From Rhizobiaceae bacterium (GTDB taxonomy: Bacteria > Pseudomonadota > Alphaproteobacteria > Rhizobiales > Rhizobiaceae): a DNA stretch of 64,000 nt. Location: contig CAJPFN010000008.1 of NCBI GenBank assembly GCA_905339215.1, forward strand, positions 1 to 64,000. The letters are read 5' to 3'. The position numbers were made by a program, and so were the translations under genes. The notes under the pieces are model-generated. The model was not told the origin of the DNA and searched no databases. It worked only from the letters and a program-made list of their open reading frames with translations. Shown here piece after piece: positions 11,905 through 19,799 of this stretch; position 1 is the first letter of the stretch; each line of letters starts with the position of its first letter.

Positions 11905-12327
11905 ATGCGGAGCACGTCGATGCTGGGCCTCGTTCCCCTGCTGATCATCCCCTTCATTCTCTACAATCTCGGGCTGACCGGCCTCTTCGGCGCCGGCACC
12001 GGCGACCCGTGGGCCAGCGAGATCGTCTCGGTTTCGATGATGTCGGGGGGCGTCTGGACAATGACGCTCGGCGACCTGCTGATCGTCGTGGCGCTGGTTC
12101 TGCTCTTCATCGAGATGATCAAGTCGACGCGCACCTCGAATGCGTCGGTGGTCGACCACCTCCTGTCGACGTTCGTCTTCGTCGCCTTCCTGGTCGAGTT
12201 CCTGCTCGTCCAGGGCGCTGCGCATTCGGTGTTCTTCACCCTGATGGTGATCGCGCTGTTCGACGTGCTTGCCGGATTCTCGGTCTCGCTGCGCTCGGCC
12301 GGCCGCGACGTGACCTTCGGGCGGTAG
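11905..12327 (+). CDS. hypothetical inner-membrane protein (four TM segments)
   Basis: A 140-residue hydrophobic protein of unknown function, conserved in appearance with rhizobial small membrane proteins. Four membrane segments are visible: about residues 5-25, 48-70, 82-103 and 107-128, with a charged cytoplasmic-type loop EMIKSTRTSN after the second. No catalytic motif or ligand site is evident. The start at 11905 follows AGAGG; an earlier ATG at 11797 would read through the rpmF terminator and is rejected. It ends 5 bases from the convergent HbpS-like gene. Confidence 0.85.
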   Translation: MRSTSMLGLVPLLIIPFILYNLGLTGLFGAGTGDPWASEIVSVSMMSGGVWTMTLGDLLIVVALVLLFIEMIKSTRTSNASVVDHLLSTFVFVAFLVEFLLVQGAAHSVFFTLMVIALFDVLAGFSVSLRSAGRDVTFGR

Positions 12328-12332
12328 GATCC

Positions 12333-12764
12333 TCAGCCGCCGTCGGCGCCGAAGCCAGCCGCCTCGATGCCAGCGACCGCGCAGGCCTCATCCTGATCCG
12401 ACGTGTCGCCGGAAACGCCGACTGCGCCGAGGATCTCGCCGCCAGCATCGCGGATGAGAACTCCGCCCGGCACCGGAACGATGCGGCCGCCGGAAACGCC
12501 CGACAGTCCGGCAAAGAAGTGCTGCCTGTCCATCGCAACCTTGCCCAGCGCGCGAGAGCCCATACCGGTGGCAAGCGCGCCGAATGCCTTTCCGGCCGCG
12601 ATCTCGTGGCGCATGAAGGAGGCACCGTCCTGGCGCTGGAAGGCGAGCAGATGGCCGCCGGCATCGAGTACGGCGACGCCGAGCGGCTTGAGCTCGAGTT
12701 CGCCGGCCCTGGCGAAGGCGGCCTCGATGATACGATTGGAGTTGGCGAGCGTCAGTCGTGTCAC
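12333..12764 (-). CDS. GlcG/HbpS-like protein (haem-binding family)
   Basis: A 143-residue member of the GlcG/HbpS (former DUF336) family. The fold is seen in LGVAVLDAGGHLLAFQRQDGA, the helix around RHEIAAGKAFGA and the C-terminal GEILGAVGVSGDTSDQDEACA. Streptomyces HbpS binds haem and senses redox stress extracellularly, and GlcG proteins sit in glycolate operons, but this copy has no signal peptide and no haem or glycolate genes around, so its role is open. It is divergent from the gamma-glutamyltransferase gene over 115 bases and may share regulation with it. Confidence 0.9.
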   Translation of the reverse strand: MTRLTLANSNRIIEAAFARAGELELKPLGVAVLDAGGHLLAFQRQDGASFMRHEIAAGKAFGALATGMGSRALGKVAMDRQHFFAGLSGVSGGRIVPVPGGVLIRDAGGEILGAVGVSGDTSDQDEACAVAGIEAAGFGADGG

Positions 12765-12879
12765 GGCTTGGCCTCCCTTTTTCCGGCGATCCTGCCTCTA
12801 CCCGACAATGGCGGCAATTGGTACCAAGCGGACCGCCGCCTTGGCTACTTGGGCATCGCGCAACGCAACAGGTGAGATC

Positions 12880-14466
12880 TTGAGACAATTCGACCGCCCC
12901 GGCCGTTCCCCCGTCATTGCCGAGAACGGCATGGCCGCCACGTCCCATCCGCTGGCGACGGCGACCGCGCTTGCAGTGCTCAGGGAGGGCGGCAATGCCA
13001 TCGACGCGGCCATCGCGGCGTCGGCGACGCTGGTGGTGGTCGAGCCGCACATGACCGGGATCGGCGGCGACTGTTTCGCCATCGTCGCCGAGCCTGACGG
13101 ATCCATCCACGGCCTCAACGGCTCGGGGCGGGCTCCGCGCGAAGCGGACGCCGCGCGCTACCGTGCGCTGGGCCATACGGCCGTGCCGGAATTCGGCCCG
13201 CTGTCGATCACAGTGCCCGGCGCGATCAAGGCCTGGGAGACGCTGCATGATCGGTTCGGCAGCCTCGGCTTCGACCGGCTGCTTGCCGACGCGATCCGCT
13301 ACGCGGAGGAGGGGTTCGCCGTCCACGCCCGCGTGGCCAGCGACTGGGCGCGGGTGGCGCCGCGCCTGGCGGCGGACGAAGGCGGTCGAGAACATTTCCT
13401 TGTCGGCGGCGAAGCGCCGCGCCATGGCTCGCGCTTCCGCGCCCCGGGGCTCGCGGGGACGTTGCGCGCCATTGCCGACGGCGGCGCGAAAGCCTTCTAC
13501 GAGGGCGCCATCGCGGCGGAGATGGCGGCGACGGTGAGGGCTCTCGGCGGCTTCTTAGGCGAAGACGACCTCGCCGCGGTCACGGCCGACTGGGTCGAGC
13601 CGATTTCGGTGGCCTATCGCGGCCACGACGTGCTGGAAATCCCGCCGAACGGCCAGGGCATCACGGCGCTGATCCTCCTCAACCTGCTCGACCGGCTGGG
13701 GGCGGCGAAACTTGCGCCCGACAGCGCCGAACGGTGGCACCTCGAAATCGAGGCCGGCCGCCTCGCCTTCTCCGTGCGCGACCATCTCGTCGCCGATCCG
13801 GCGGCGATGACGGCAACACCCGGCGAGCTGCTGTCGCCGGGCTTCACCGAGCGGCTGGCGGCCGGGTTCGACGCAGCGCGGCGCAATCCCGACGTACGGC
13901 TGCCGGACATGCCCCACGCCGATACGATCTACCTGACCGTCGTCGACCGCGAGCGCCGCGCCGTCTCGTTCATCAACTCGGTCTACGACAGTTTCGGCTC
14001 GGGTGTGGTCACGCCGAACTCGGCGATCGCGCTGCAGAACCGCGGCGCCTGCTTCTCGCTGCGACCGGGCCATCCCAACGAACTCGGTCCGCATAAGCGG
14101 CCGATGCACACCATCATCCCGGCAATGACGACCCGCGACGGCAAGGCGGCGATCGCCTTTGGCGTGATGGGCGGCGACTACCAGCCGATGGGGCACGCGC
14201 ACGTCCTGTCGAACATGCTCGACCACGGCATGGATCCGCAGGCGGCGATCGACCATCCGCGCCTGTTCTGGGGCGAGGACGGCGTGCTCGAGGCGGAGGC
14301 CGGCATCGGCGAAGGGGTGCGCGCAACGCTGGTCGCCAAAGGCCATGCGGTCCGCGACGCGGAACGTCCGCACGGCGGCGGCCAGGCGATCGTCATCGAC
14401 CGCCAGAGCGGATTCCTGATCGCCGGCTCCGACCCCCGCAAGGACGGCCTGGCGCTCGGCTGGTAG
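12880..14466 (+). CDS. gamma-glutamyltransferase family protein
   Basis: A 528-residue Ntn-hydrolase proenzyme of the gamma-glutamyltranspeptidase family, which would self-cleave before the nucleophile threonine (Thr349 in HADTIYLTVVD) to give large and small subunits. Other family blocks are NAIDAAIAASATLVVVEPHMTGIGG and the small-subunit MGGDYQPMGH. There is no signal peptide, unlike the periplasmic E. coli enzyme, so it probably works in the cytoplasm and may act as an acylase or on another gamma-glutamyl substrate. The TTG start at 12880 is chosen because AGGTGAG precedes it and the family N-terminus (RPGRSPV) follows directly. Confidence 0.9.
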   Translation: MRQFDRPGRSPVIAENGMAATSHPLATATALAVLREGGNAIDAAIAASATLVVVEPHMTGIGGDCFAIVAEPDGSIHGLNGSGRAPREADAARYRALGHTAVPEFGPLSITVPGAIKAWETLHDRFGSLGFDRLLADAIRYAEEGFAVHARVASDWARVAPRLAADEGGREHFLVGGEAPRHGSRFRAPGLAGTLRAIADGGAKAFYEGAIAAEMAATVRALGGFLGEDDLAAVTADWVEPISVAYRGHDVLEIPPNGQGITALILLNLLDRLGAAKLAPDSAERWHLEIEAGRLAFSVRDHLVADPAAMTATPGELLSPGFTERLAAGFDAARRNPDVRLPDMPHADTIYLTVVDRERRAVSFINSVYDSFGSGVVTPNSAIALQNRGACFSLRPGHPNELGPHKRPMHTIIPAMTTRDGKAAIAFGVMGGDYQPMGHAHVLSNMLDHGMDPQAAIDHPRLFWGEDGVLEAEAGIGEGVRATLVAKGHAVRDAERPHGGGQAIVIDRQSGFLIAGSDPRKDGLALGW

Positions 14467-14527
14467 GGCGCCCAGGCGACCTGCCGTTCTCAAGACCTGC
14501 GAGGAGCGGCGGCGCCCCCTCGCCCGT

Positions 14528-14749
14528 TCATCCCGCCGCCGGTCGGCGGGCGCGGCGGCGCGTGAGGTAGGGAAGGGCGAACATGTAGAGGCCTGTGAAC
14601 ATGAGCAGGAAGAGCGGTAGGAGCGGCGAATAGACGATCCAGGCGGGCGGCTCTCCCGCCGCCATGGCGGCGAAGTTGGCGGCGACCGTCAATGTGAAGA
14701 CGATCGACAGCCAGCGGTGAATCTGGCGGATCACCTGGTTCCAGTTCAA
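14528..14749 (-). CDS. small two-TM membrane protein
   Basis: A 73-residue protein with two membrane segments (about residues 15-33 and 42-62) separated by EPPA and ending in a basic tail (RRRARR). TTG 14749 is the start, supported by AGGAG 6 bases upstream; the translation then opens MNWNQVIRQIHRWL. Unknown function. It is the last gene of the ArsR-SRPBCC-DUF1801 group on this strand, 65 bases after the DUF1801 stop, and may be co-transcribed with it. Confidence 0.75.
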   Translation of the reverse strand: MNWNQVIRQIHRWLSIVFTLTVAANFAAMAAGEPPAWIVYSPLLPLFLLMFTGLYMFALPYLTRRRARRPAAG

Positions 14750-14814
14750 CGGAAACTCCTTTCGATGAGAGGGCCGGTCGCCTTCGGGCCCGGCTCGGAC
14801 CCGGCTCCGGCCGG

Positions 14815-15216
14815 TCAGCGGGTCTTGCGGGACAGGTTGTGCGCCACCGCGGCGCGGACGAGCGCCTTGAACGCGCCGGCGTCGATTGCAGCCCCCTCGC
14901 GGAAATCGATGGCGCGCCGGGTATTGCCTTCGAGGCTGGCATTGAACAGGCCCGACGGGTCGTCGAGTTCGGCTCCCCTGGCGAAGGTCGTCTTGACGAC
15001 CTCCTTGTAGGCCTCGCCGGTGCAGACGATGCCGCCGCGCGACCAGACCGGGACCCCGCGCCACTTCCATTCCTCGACGATGGCGGGATCGGCCTGCCTG
15101 ATCAGGGCGCGCAGGCGGGCGAGCGTCACGCCGCGCCAGCCGCCCAGTTCCGCAATCCGCGCGTCGATCAGCCGCGAGGCAGGTAGATCGTCTCTTTCCA
15201 GGCTCTGCACGTCCAT
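14815..15216 (-). CDS. DUF1801 domain protein (YdhG-like fold)
   Basis: A 133-residue DUF1801 protein; the family shares the YjbR/CyaY-like fold and its activity is unknown. The diagnostic block is ADPAIVEEWKWRGVPVWSRGG, followed by TGEAYKEVVKTTFARGA and the closing region AIDFREGAAIDAGAFKALVR. DUF1801 genes are often beside ArsR and SRPBCC genes in rhizobia and here lies 104 bases downstream of them on the same strand, so common control by the ArsR repressor is plausible. Confidence 0.88.
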   Translation of the reverse strand: MDVQSLERDDLPASRLIDARIAELGGWRGVTLARLRALIRQADPAIVEEWKWRGVPVWSRGGIVCTGEAYKEVVKTTFARGAELDDPSGLFNASLEGNTRRAIDFREGAAIDAGAFKALVRAAVAHNLSRKTR

Positions 15217-15320
15217 CTCCCCTTTCGGGCTTCCGGTGATACGTCGACACGATCAACTGCCGTCGGAGTCGCTCCGCTGCGGACGGCGGGCGCAGCCGCT
15301 GGGGCGTCCGCGCCACGGCA

Positions 15321-15731
15321 TCACCCGAGCCGGGCCAGAACCTCTTCCATCGCGGCAAGGAACCTCTTCCACCCGACGGTCGCGCCGCGATAGTAGGGCT
15401 GCTGGTCCGCCCGGAAGCCCGACTGCTCCATGCGCAGCAGCGTTCCCGCGCCGTTCGGGACCAGGGTCCATGTGACGACGCTCTCGAGATCCTTGGTCTG
15501 CCACGTATAGGTCAGCGTCCGGTTCGGCTCGACGTCGACGACCCGGCAATCGACACCGCCCCAATCTGCCTCCAGGCTGAAGCGATGGCCCTCGAGGGGG
15601 CGGAAGTCGTTGCGCATGAGCCACGCCTCGATCAGGTGCGGCTCGGTCAGCGCGCGCCAGATCTTCTCCGGAGGATGCGGGATCGTGCGCTCGACGACGA
15701 CCGAGAGCGCTTCGGCCGAGGCGCCGTTCAC
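15321..15731 (-). CDS. SRPBCC (AHSA1-type) domain protein
   Basis: A 136-residue START-like (SRPBCC) protein of the AHSA1 group, which forms a hydrophobic pocket for a lipophilic ligand. Visible blocks are VVERTIPHPPEKIWRALTEP, LIEAWLM, TYTWQTKDLESVVTWTL and the C-terminal helix GWKRFLAAMEEVL. It starts with GTG at 15731, overlapping the TGA of arsR by four bases (GTGA), so it is translationally coupled to the repressor. ArsR-SRPBCC pairs are common in Rhizobiales; the ligand is unknown. Confidence 0.92.
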   Translation of the reverse strand: MNGASAEALSVVVERTIPHPPEKIWRALTEPHLIEAWLMRNDFRPLEGHRFSLEADWGGVDCRVVDVEPNRTLTYTWQTKDLESVVTWTLVPNGAGTLLRMEQSGFRADQQPYYRGATVGWKRFLAAMEEVLARLG

Positions 15732-16051
15732 TGGTCCATCCTCGCGAGCAGTTGCTCGAGTTCGTCGAACCGGCCTTCCCAGAAGCCCGACATCCGCTTC
15801 GTCCAGTCGACCAGCGGCGTGAGCGCGCCGGGTTCCGCGCTGTAGTGCGTCAGCCGCCCCTCGTGGCGGTCGCGTACCAACCCGGCGCGCTTGAGCACGC
15901 CGAGGTGTTTGGAGACGGCCGGCTGCGAGACGCCGGCGCCGGCAGTCAGGGCGCCGACGGTCAGGGCACCGTCGCGGCAGAGCCGCTCGAAGATGGCGCG
16001 GCGGGTCGGATCGGCGAGCGTGGTGAAGAGAATGTCGTGCGACGGCTGCAT
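15728..16051 (-). CDS. ArsR-family transcriptional repressor
   Basis: A 107-residue winged-helix repressor without the metal-binding cysteines of classical ArsR (no ELCVCDL-type motif), so it is not a metal sensor of that type. The recognition helix region is VSQPAVSKHLGVLKRAGLV, with the wing DRHEGRLTHYSAEP. ATG 16051 was preferred to 16087 because a near-perfect palindrome (16060-16075) lies just before it and would otherwise be inside the gene. It is coupled to the SRPBCC gene and probably autoregulates the operon. Confidence 0.92.
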   Translation of the reverse strand: MQPSHDILFTTLADPTRRAIFERLCRDGALTVGALTAGAGVSQPAVSKHLGVLKRAGLVRDRHEGRLTHYSAEPGALTPLVDWTKRMSGFWEGRFDELEQLLARMDQ

Positions 16052-16059
16052 GAGATTCC

Positions 16060-16075
16060 ATAACCAGTTGGCTAT
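16060..16075. promoter_or_regulatory. palindromic operator for the ArsR repressor
   Basis: The 16-base sequence ATAACCAGTTGGCTAT has dyad symmetry ATAnCCAnnTGGnTAT, with seven of eight half-site positions paired. It ends 9 bases before the chosen ArsR start. This is the size and place of an autoregulatory ArsR site; binding is inferred. Confidence 0.6.
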
Positions 16076-16186
16076 AGATTGTCTCATAACCTGCGGGATA
16101 TGGATAAGTCAATCCCCACACCGCGACCCGGTGCGGGGCGCCGGCCCGGACGTGGTTTCCAGGGCCATTGCCCCTGCAAACGACGC

Positions 16187-16777
16187 CTAGCGCAGAACCC
16201 GCAGCTCCGTGTGGCGCGACAGCAGCGGCAGCAGGCGCGCCATGGTGCCTCGCGAGACGGCGACACAGCCTTGCGTCGGCGTGTAGTCCGGCCGGGCGCG
16301 GTGGAAGAAGATGGCGCTACCGCGGCCGCGCCGCCGCGGGCGGATGTTCCAGTCGAGCACGATGCAGGCGTCGTAGAGGCCGTCCTCGCGCAGCATGCGC
16401 TCGTGGCTCACAGCATAGGGCAGGCGCACGGGGCGATTGTAGTTGCGATCGCCGGGCACCTCGCACCAGCCGAGGCTCGGCCCAATTGGCAAGAGCGGCA
16501 AGCTCGAGGCCCGCGGGAACGTGCGGCCGCGCAGATAGCCGCCGAGAAGCGCCATGCGCGCCAGCGGCGTACCGCCGTCGCCTTCGCGCTTGGCCGCAGT
16601 GATACCGCCGCGGCCGAGCGCGCAGCGAAAGACGGTGCCGGCGACGTTCATCAGCCCTTGTGTCGGCACGCCCGGACGGGCGCGCACGGCGAGGACGAGT
16701 CGACGTGGCTTCTGCCACTTCCCCGCCGCATTCGGCCGCCTATGTTTGACATGTGATCTTTGCATCGAACAAATCAT
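16187..16777 (-). CDS. L,D-transpeptidase (YkuD) family protein
   Basis: A 196-residue YkuD-fold protein. The active-site segment is FFHRARPDYTPTQGCVAVS, with His159 and nucleophile Cys171 in the HX-TXGC order expected for L,D-transpeptidases, which make 3-3 crosslinks or attach lipoproteins to peptidoglycan. There is no signal peptide or LysM/PG-binding domain, and the N-terminus is very basic, so export is uncertain; a start further inside is possible (ATG 16765). It is divergent from the CenR-type envelope regulator, which fits an envelope role. Confidence 0.85.
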   Translation of the reverse strand: MICSMQRSHVKHRRPNAAGKWQKPRRLVLAVRARPGVPTQGLMNVAGTVFRCALGRGGITAAKREGDGGTPLARMALLGGYLRGRTFPRASSLPLLPIGPSLGWCEVPGDRNYNRPVRLPYAVSHERMLREDGLYDACIVLDWNIRPRRRGRGSAIFFHRARPDYTPTQGCVAVSRGTMARLLPLLSRHTELRVLR

Positions 16778-16861
16778 CGTGATCGGCTTACGTGTCCGGG
16801 ACGATCCGCATAAACAGCCGCGCGGTCAACTGAAAGCCATTTCGAGACAATGGATTGAGAC

Positions 16862-17545
16862 ATGAGCACACGGACCATCCTGATCGTCGACGATGACGAG
16901 GATCTGCGCGCCACGCTGGTCGAGCAGATGTCGCTCTACGAGGAGTTCGACGTGCTCCATGAGACGAATGCCGCCAAGGGAATGGCCGCGGCGCGCGGCG
17001 GCATGGTCGACCTCCTGATCATGGATGTCGGCCTTCCCGACATGGACGGCCGCGAAGCGGTGAAGATCCTGCGCAAGGGCGGCTACAAGGCGCCCATCAT
17101 CATGCTCACCGGACACGACACCGATTCCGACACGATCCTGGGGCTCGAGGCCGGTGCCAACGACTACGTGACCAAGCCGTTCCGCTTCGCCGTGCTGCTT
17201 GCGCGTATCCGCGCGCAACTGAGGCAGCACGAGCAGAGCGAGGACGCCACCTTCACGGTCGGGCCCTATACGTTCAAACCGAGCCAGAAGCTGCTGATCG
17301 ACCAGCGCGGCAGCAAGATCCGGCTGACCGAGAAGGAAGCCTCGATCATCAAGTACCTCTTCAGGGCCGAGCAGCGGGTGGTGACGCGCGACGTGCTGCT
17401 CGAGGAAGTCTGGGGCTACAACTCCGGCGTGACGACGCACACGCTCGAAACCCATGTCTATCGCCTGCGCCAGAAGATCGAGCGCGATCCTTCCAATGCG
17501 GAAATACTTGTGACAGAAAGCGGGGGTTACAAGCTGGTTCCCTGA
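16862..17545 (+). CDS. cenR: OmpR-family response regulator, CenR type
   Basis: A 227-residue response regulator: receiver (acidic pocket at 10-12, acceptor Asp55, Thr and Lys in the usual places, KPFRFAVLLARIRAQLRQHEQSEDA linker) and winged-helix Trans_reg_C domain ending VTESGGYKLVP. The linker and the EVWGYNSGVTTHTLETHVYRLRQKIE block match CenR as I recall it from Caulobacter and rhizobia, where it controls envelope integrity; the assignment rests on memory of the family. No kinase is adjacent. It is followed 60 bases on by a lone cyclic-nucleotide-binding domain on the same strand. Confidence 0.93.
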   Translation: MSTRTILIVDDDEDLRATLVEQMSLYEEFDVLHETNAAKGMAAARGGMVDLLIMDVGLPDMDGREAVKILRKGGYKAPIIMLTGHDTDSDTILGLEAGANDYVTKPFRFAVLLARIRAQLRQHEQSEDATFTVGPYTFKPSQKLLIDQRGSKIRLTEKEASIIKYLFRAEQRVVTRDVLLEEVWGYNSGVTTHTLETHVYRLRQKIERDPSNAEILVTESGGYKLVP

Positions 17546-17605
17546 CCCGCAGGCGACGCGCGGTCCCGCGCGGGCCGACAGGGACCGCCGCCATGTGGGG
17601 ACCGA

Positions 17606-18061
17606 ATGGCGCTGGAGGAAGACGTCCGCATCCTGTCGGGCGTTCGGCTGTTTGACGGGTTCACGCAGGAGCAGTTGCGCCTGCTGGCCTTCGGCGGCGA
17701 AGCGATGAGACTTCCCGAGCGCCGCGTGCTCTATCGCGAGGGCGACGAAGCGGACTGCGCCTTCGTCATCGTCGACGGCGCCGTCGACCTCTCCCAGGAG
17801 CGCGACGGACGGCGCGTGCCGGTGCGCCGCGTCGGCCCCGGCACCATCCTCGGCGAACTGGCCCTGATCGCCGATTCGAACCGCATGACCGACGCCACGA
17901 CCGCCGCCGACACGGCGCTGATCAGGCTCGGGCGCAAGCAGTTCCGCAAGATCCTCGAGGAATTCCCCGACCTCGCCGTGCTGCTGCACGACCGCATCGC
18001 CGAGGAACTGCAGCGCATGATCGCCGAGATCGAGCGACAGGCGCCACGCTTCGCCGGCTGA
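17606..18061 (+). CDS. stand-alone cyclic-nucleotide-binding domain protein
   Basis: A 151-residue protein made almost only of a cNMP-binding beta-barrel (FDGFTQEQLRLLAFGGE, VLYREGDEADCAFVIVDGAV, and the phosphate-cassette-like PGTILGELALIADSNRMTDA). There is no helix-turn-helix, so it is not a CRP/FNR regulator. In the cassette the usual FGE[LMV]ALL...RxA pattern is present as LGELALI..NRMTDA, with the arginine shifted in context, so nucleotide binding is not certain. Its position just after the CenR-type gene suggests a partner function. Confidence 0.88.
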   Translation: MALEEDVRILSGVRLFDGFTQEQLRLLAFGGEAMRLPERRVLYREGDEADCAFVIVDGAVDLSQERDGRRVPVRRVGPGTILGELALIADSNRMTDATTAADTALIRLGRKQFRKILEEFPDLAVLLHDRIAEELQRMIAEIERQAPRFAG

Positions 18062-18090
18062 TCGATGCCCGGCCGGAAGCGCCCGGCGGT

Positions 18091-18897
18091 TCACTCCCAG
18101 GCGAATCGGGCGATGACCGGCACGTGGTCGGAGGGTCGCTCCCAGCCGCGCGCCGCACGGACGATCTCGATGCCGGCGAGGTCCGTGCCGATGTTTGCCG
18201 AGGACCAGACGTGGTCGAGACGGCGGCCGCGGTCGGACTGCGCCCAGTCCTGGGCGCGGTAGCTCCACCAGGTGTAGATCTTCTCCTCCGGCGGGATCTT
18301 CCGGCGCATCAGGTCGACCCAGCCGGCGTGACGGCGCATCGCCTCGAAGCTCTCCGTCTCGACCGGCGTGTGGCTGACGACGTTGAGGAGCTGCCTGTGC
18401 GACCAGACGTCGTTCTCCAGCGGCGCGATGTTGAGGTCGCCGACGAGGATCGAGCCGGAAAAGCGCGGGTCGTCGGCGGGGACGCCGCGCATCTCCTCGA
18501 CGAAGTCGAGCTTGTGGCGGAACTTCGGGTTGACCTCCGGGTCGGGTTCGTCGCCGCCAGCGGGTAGGTAAAAGTTGTGCAGGACGAGCGGGCGTCCGCC
18601 GGCCTCCAGGCTGGTGGCGAGGTGGCGGCTGTCGGCGATGCCGCAGAACCGGCGCTTCTCGACGATCGCCAGCGGGCGGCGGGCAACCGTGGCGACGCCG
18701 TGATAGCCCTTCTGCCCGTTGACGGCGACGTGGCCGTAGCCGAGCGCGGCGAACGCCTCATGCGGAAAGAGGTCGTCGGGGCATTTCGTTTCCTGCAGGC
18801 AGAGCACGTCGGGTGCGTACTCGGCGAGGAAGCGCTCGACGATCGGCAGGCGCAGGCGAACCGAATTGATGTTCCAGGTAGCGACGGTGAAGGGCAT
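18091..18897 (-). CDS. xthA: exodeoxyribonuclease III / AP endonuclease
   Basis: A 268-residue Mg-dependent AP endonuclease/3'-5' exonuclease of the EEP fold used in base-excision repair. Active-site blocks are TWNINSVR (Asn9), LQETKCPDD (Glu36), GVATVARR, VGDLNIAP, SDRGRRLDHVW and RPSDHVPV with the terminal histidine. Full length. It ends 30 bases from the convergent cNMP-domain gene. Confidence 0.96.
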   Translation of the reverse strand: MPFTVATWNINSVRLRLPIVERFLAEYAPDVLCLQETKCPDDLFPHEAFAALGYGHVAVNGQKGYHGVATVARRPLAIVEKRRFCGIADSRHLATSLEAGGRPLVLHNFYLPAGGDEPDPEVNPKFRHKLDFVEEMRGVPADDPRFSGSILVGDLNIAPLENDVWSHRQLLNVVSHTPVETESFEAMRRHAGWVDLMRRKIPPEEKIYTWWSYRAQDWAQSDRGRRLDHVWSSANIGTDLAGIEIVRAARGWERPSDHVPVIARFAWE

Positions 18898-18998
18898 TCA
18901 GGGAAGGTCCGCGAAACGGCCGGCAAACTGCCAGCCGTCGTCGACGAAGGCAAGCGGTCCGAGCCTGCTTCCGCAAAGTGGCCGCGGGCGACGCCCGA

Positions 18999-19667
18999 TC
19001 AGCGGTTGTTCTTCATCTCGGTGCTGGCGGCGACCTTGGCGTAGTCGATCTTGAACATGTCGGCCGGAATCTTCACGCCCTGCTGCACGTTGAAGATCAT
19101 CACCGTCGTGTCCTTGCCCTGGGCGTCGGTGATCGTCCACTGACGAAGTTCGTATGTCTTGGGATCGAACATCATCGTCAGCCGGGCGTTGCCGAACACC
19201 GACTTGTCGGCGAGCTGGATCGTGGTCAGGTCATCTTCCTGCTTGACGCCGGTGACCTTGCCGCCACCGAGGTCGATACGCTCGTCGAGGAGAAGCTTCA
19301 GCGGTGTCTTCGACAGGGGATAGAGGTCCCAGGTCTTGAGCTTCTGATTGTTGAGCACGACCGACTTGCCGTCGGAGATGACGCGGAAGGCGGCCGGCGC
19401 CTCGTAGTTGAAGCGGATCTTGCCGGGCCGCTCGATGAAGAACTTGCCGCCGGTCTGCTCGCCCTTGGGGCCGAACTGAACAAACTCGCCGGCCATGGTG
19501 CGCACGCTGGAGAAATGGTCGGCGATGCGCTGGGCCGCATCGGCGGAGGCCTGCGCCTCGGCGACGGGTGCGAGGCCGGGAACGAGTCCGCCGGTAACAA
19601 CGGCACCCATTGCAGCAAGCGTCATGCCGACGAACCGGCGGCGGGTGGGGTGGATCAGTCGAGTCAT
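18999..19667 (-). CDS. lolA: outer-membrane lipoprotein carrier protein LolA
   Basis: LolA takes lipoproteins from LolCDE across the periplasm to the outer membrane. The 222-residue precursor has a signal peptide with paired arginines (TRRRFVGM) and a long hydrophobic core ending VAEAQA, so twin-arginine export is possible. The mature part shows GEFVQFGPKGEQTGGKFFIERPGKIRFNYEAP and LDERIDLG, typical of alphaproteobacterial LolA. It lies downstream of ftsK on the same strand with 132 bases between, a common order in Rhizobiales. Confidence 0.95.
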   Translation of the reverse strand: MTRLIHPTRRRFVGMTLAAMGAVVTGGLVPGLAPVAEAQASADAAQRIADHFSSVRTMAGEFVQFGPKGEQTGGKFFIERPGKIRFNYEAPAAFRVISDGKSVVLNNQKLKTWDLYPLSKTPLKLLLDERIDLGGGKVTGVKQEDDLTTIQLADKSVFGNARLTMMFDPKTYELRQWTITDAQGKDTTVMIFNVQQGVKIPADMFKIDYAKVAASTEMKNNR

Positions 19668-19799
19668 CGTCGTGCCTTCGGTTGCTTTCGCGCGCTTCGC
19701 GTCCGGCGCGCAGCCTGTCTGTTTCCGCCGGTCGGTACCGCGTCAGTTGGGCTTAAGTTTGGCCGGTTCAAGAGGTTCCCTTGTCCGGCCGCCGCGACC

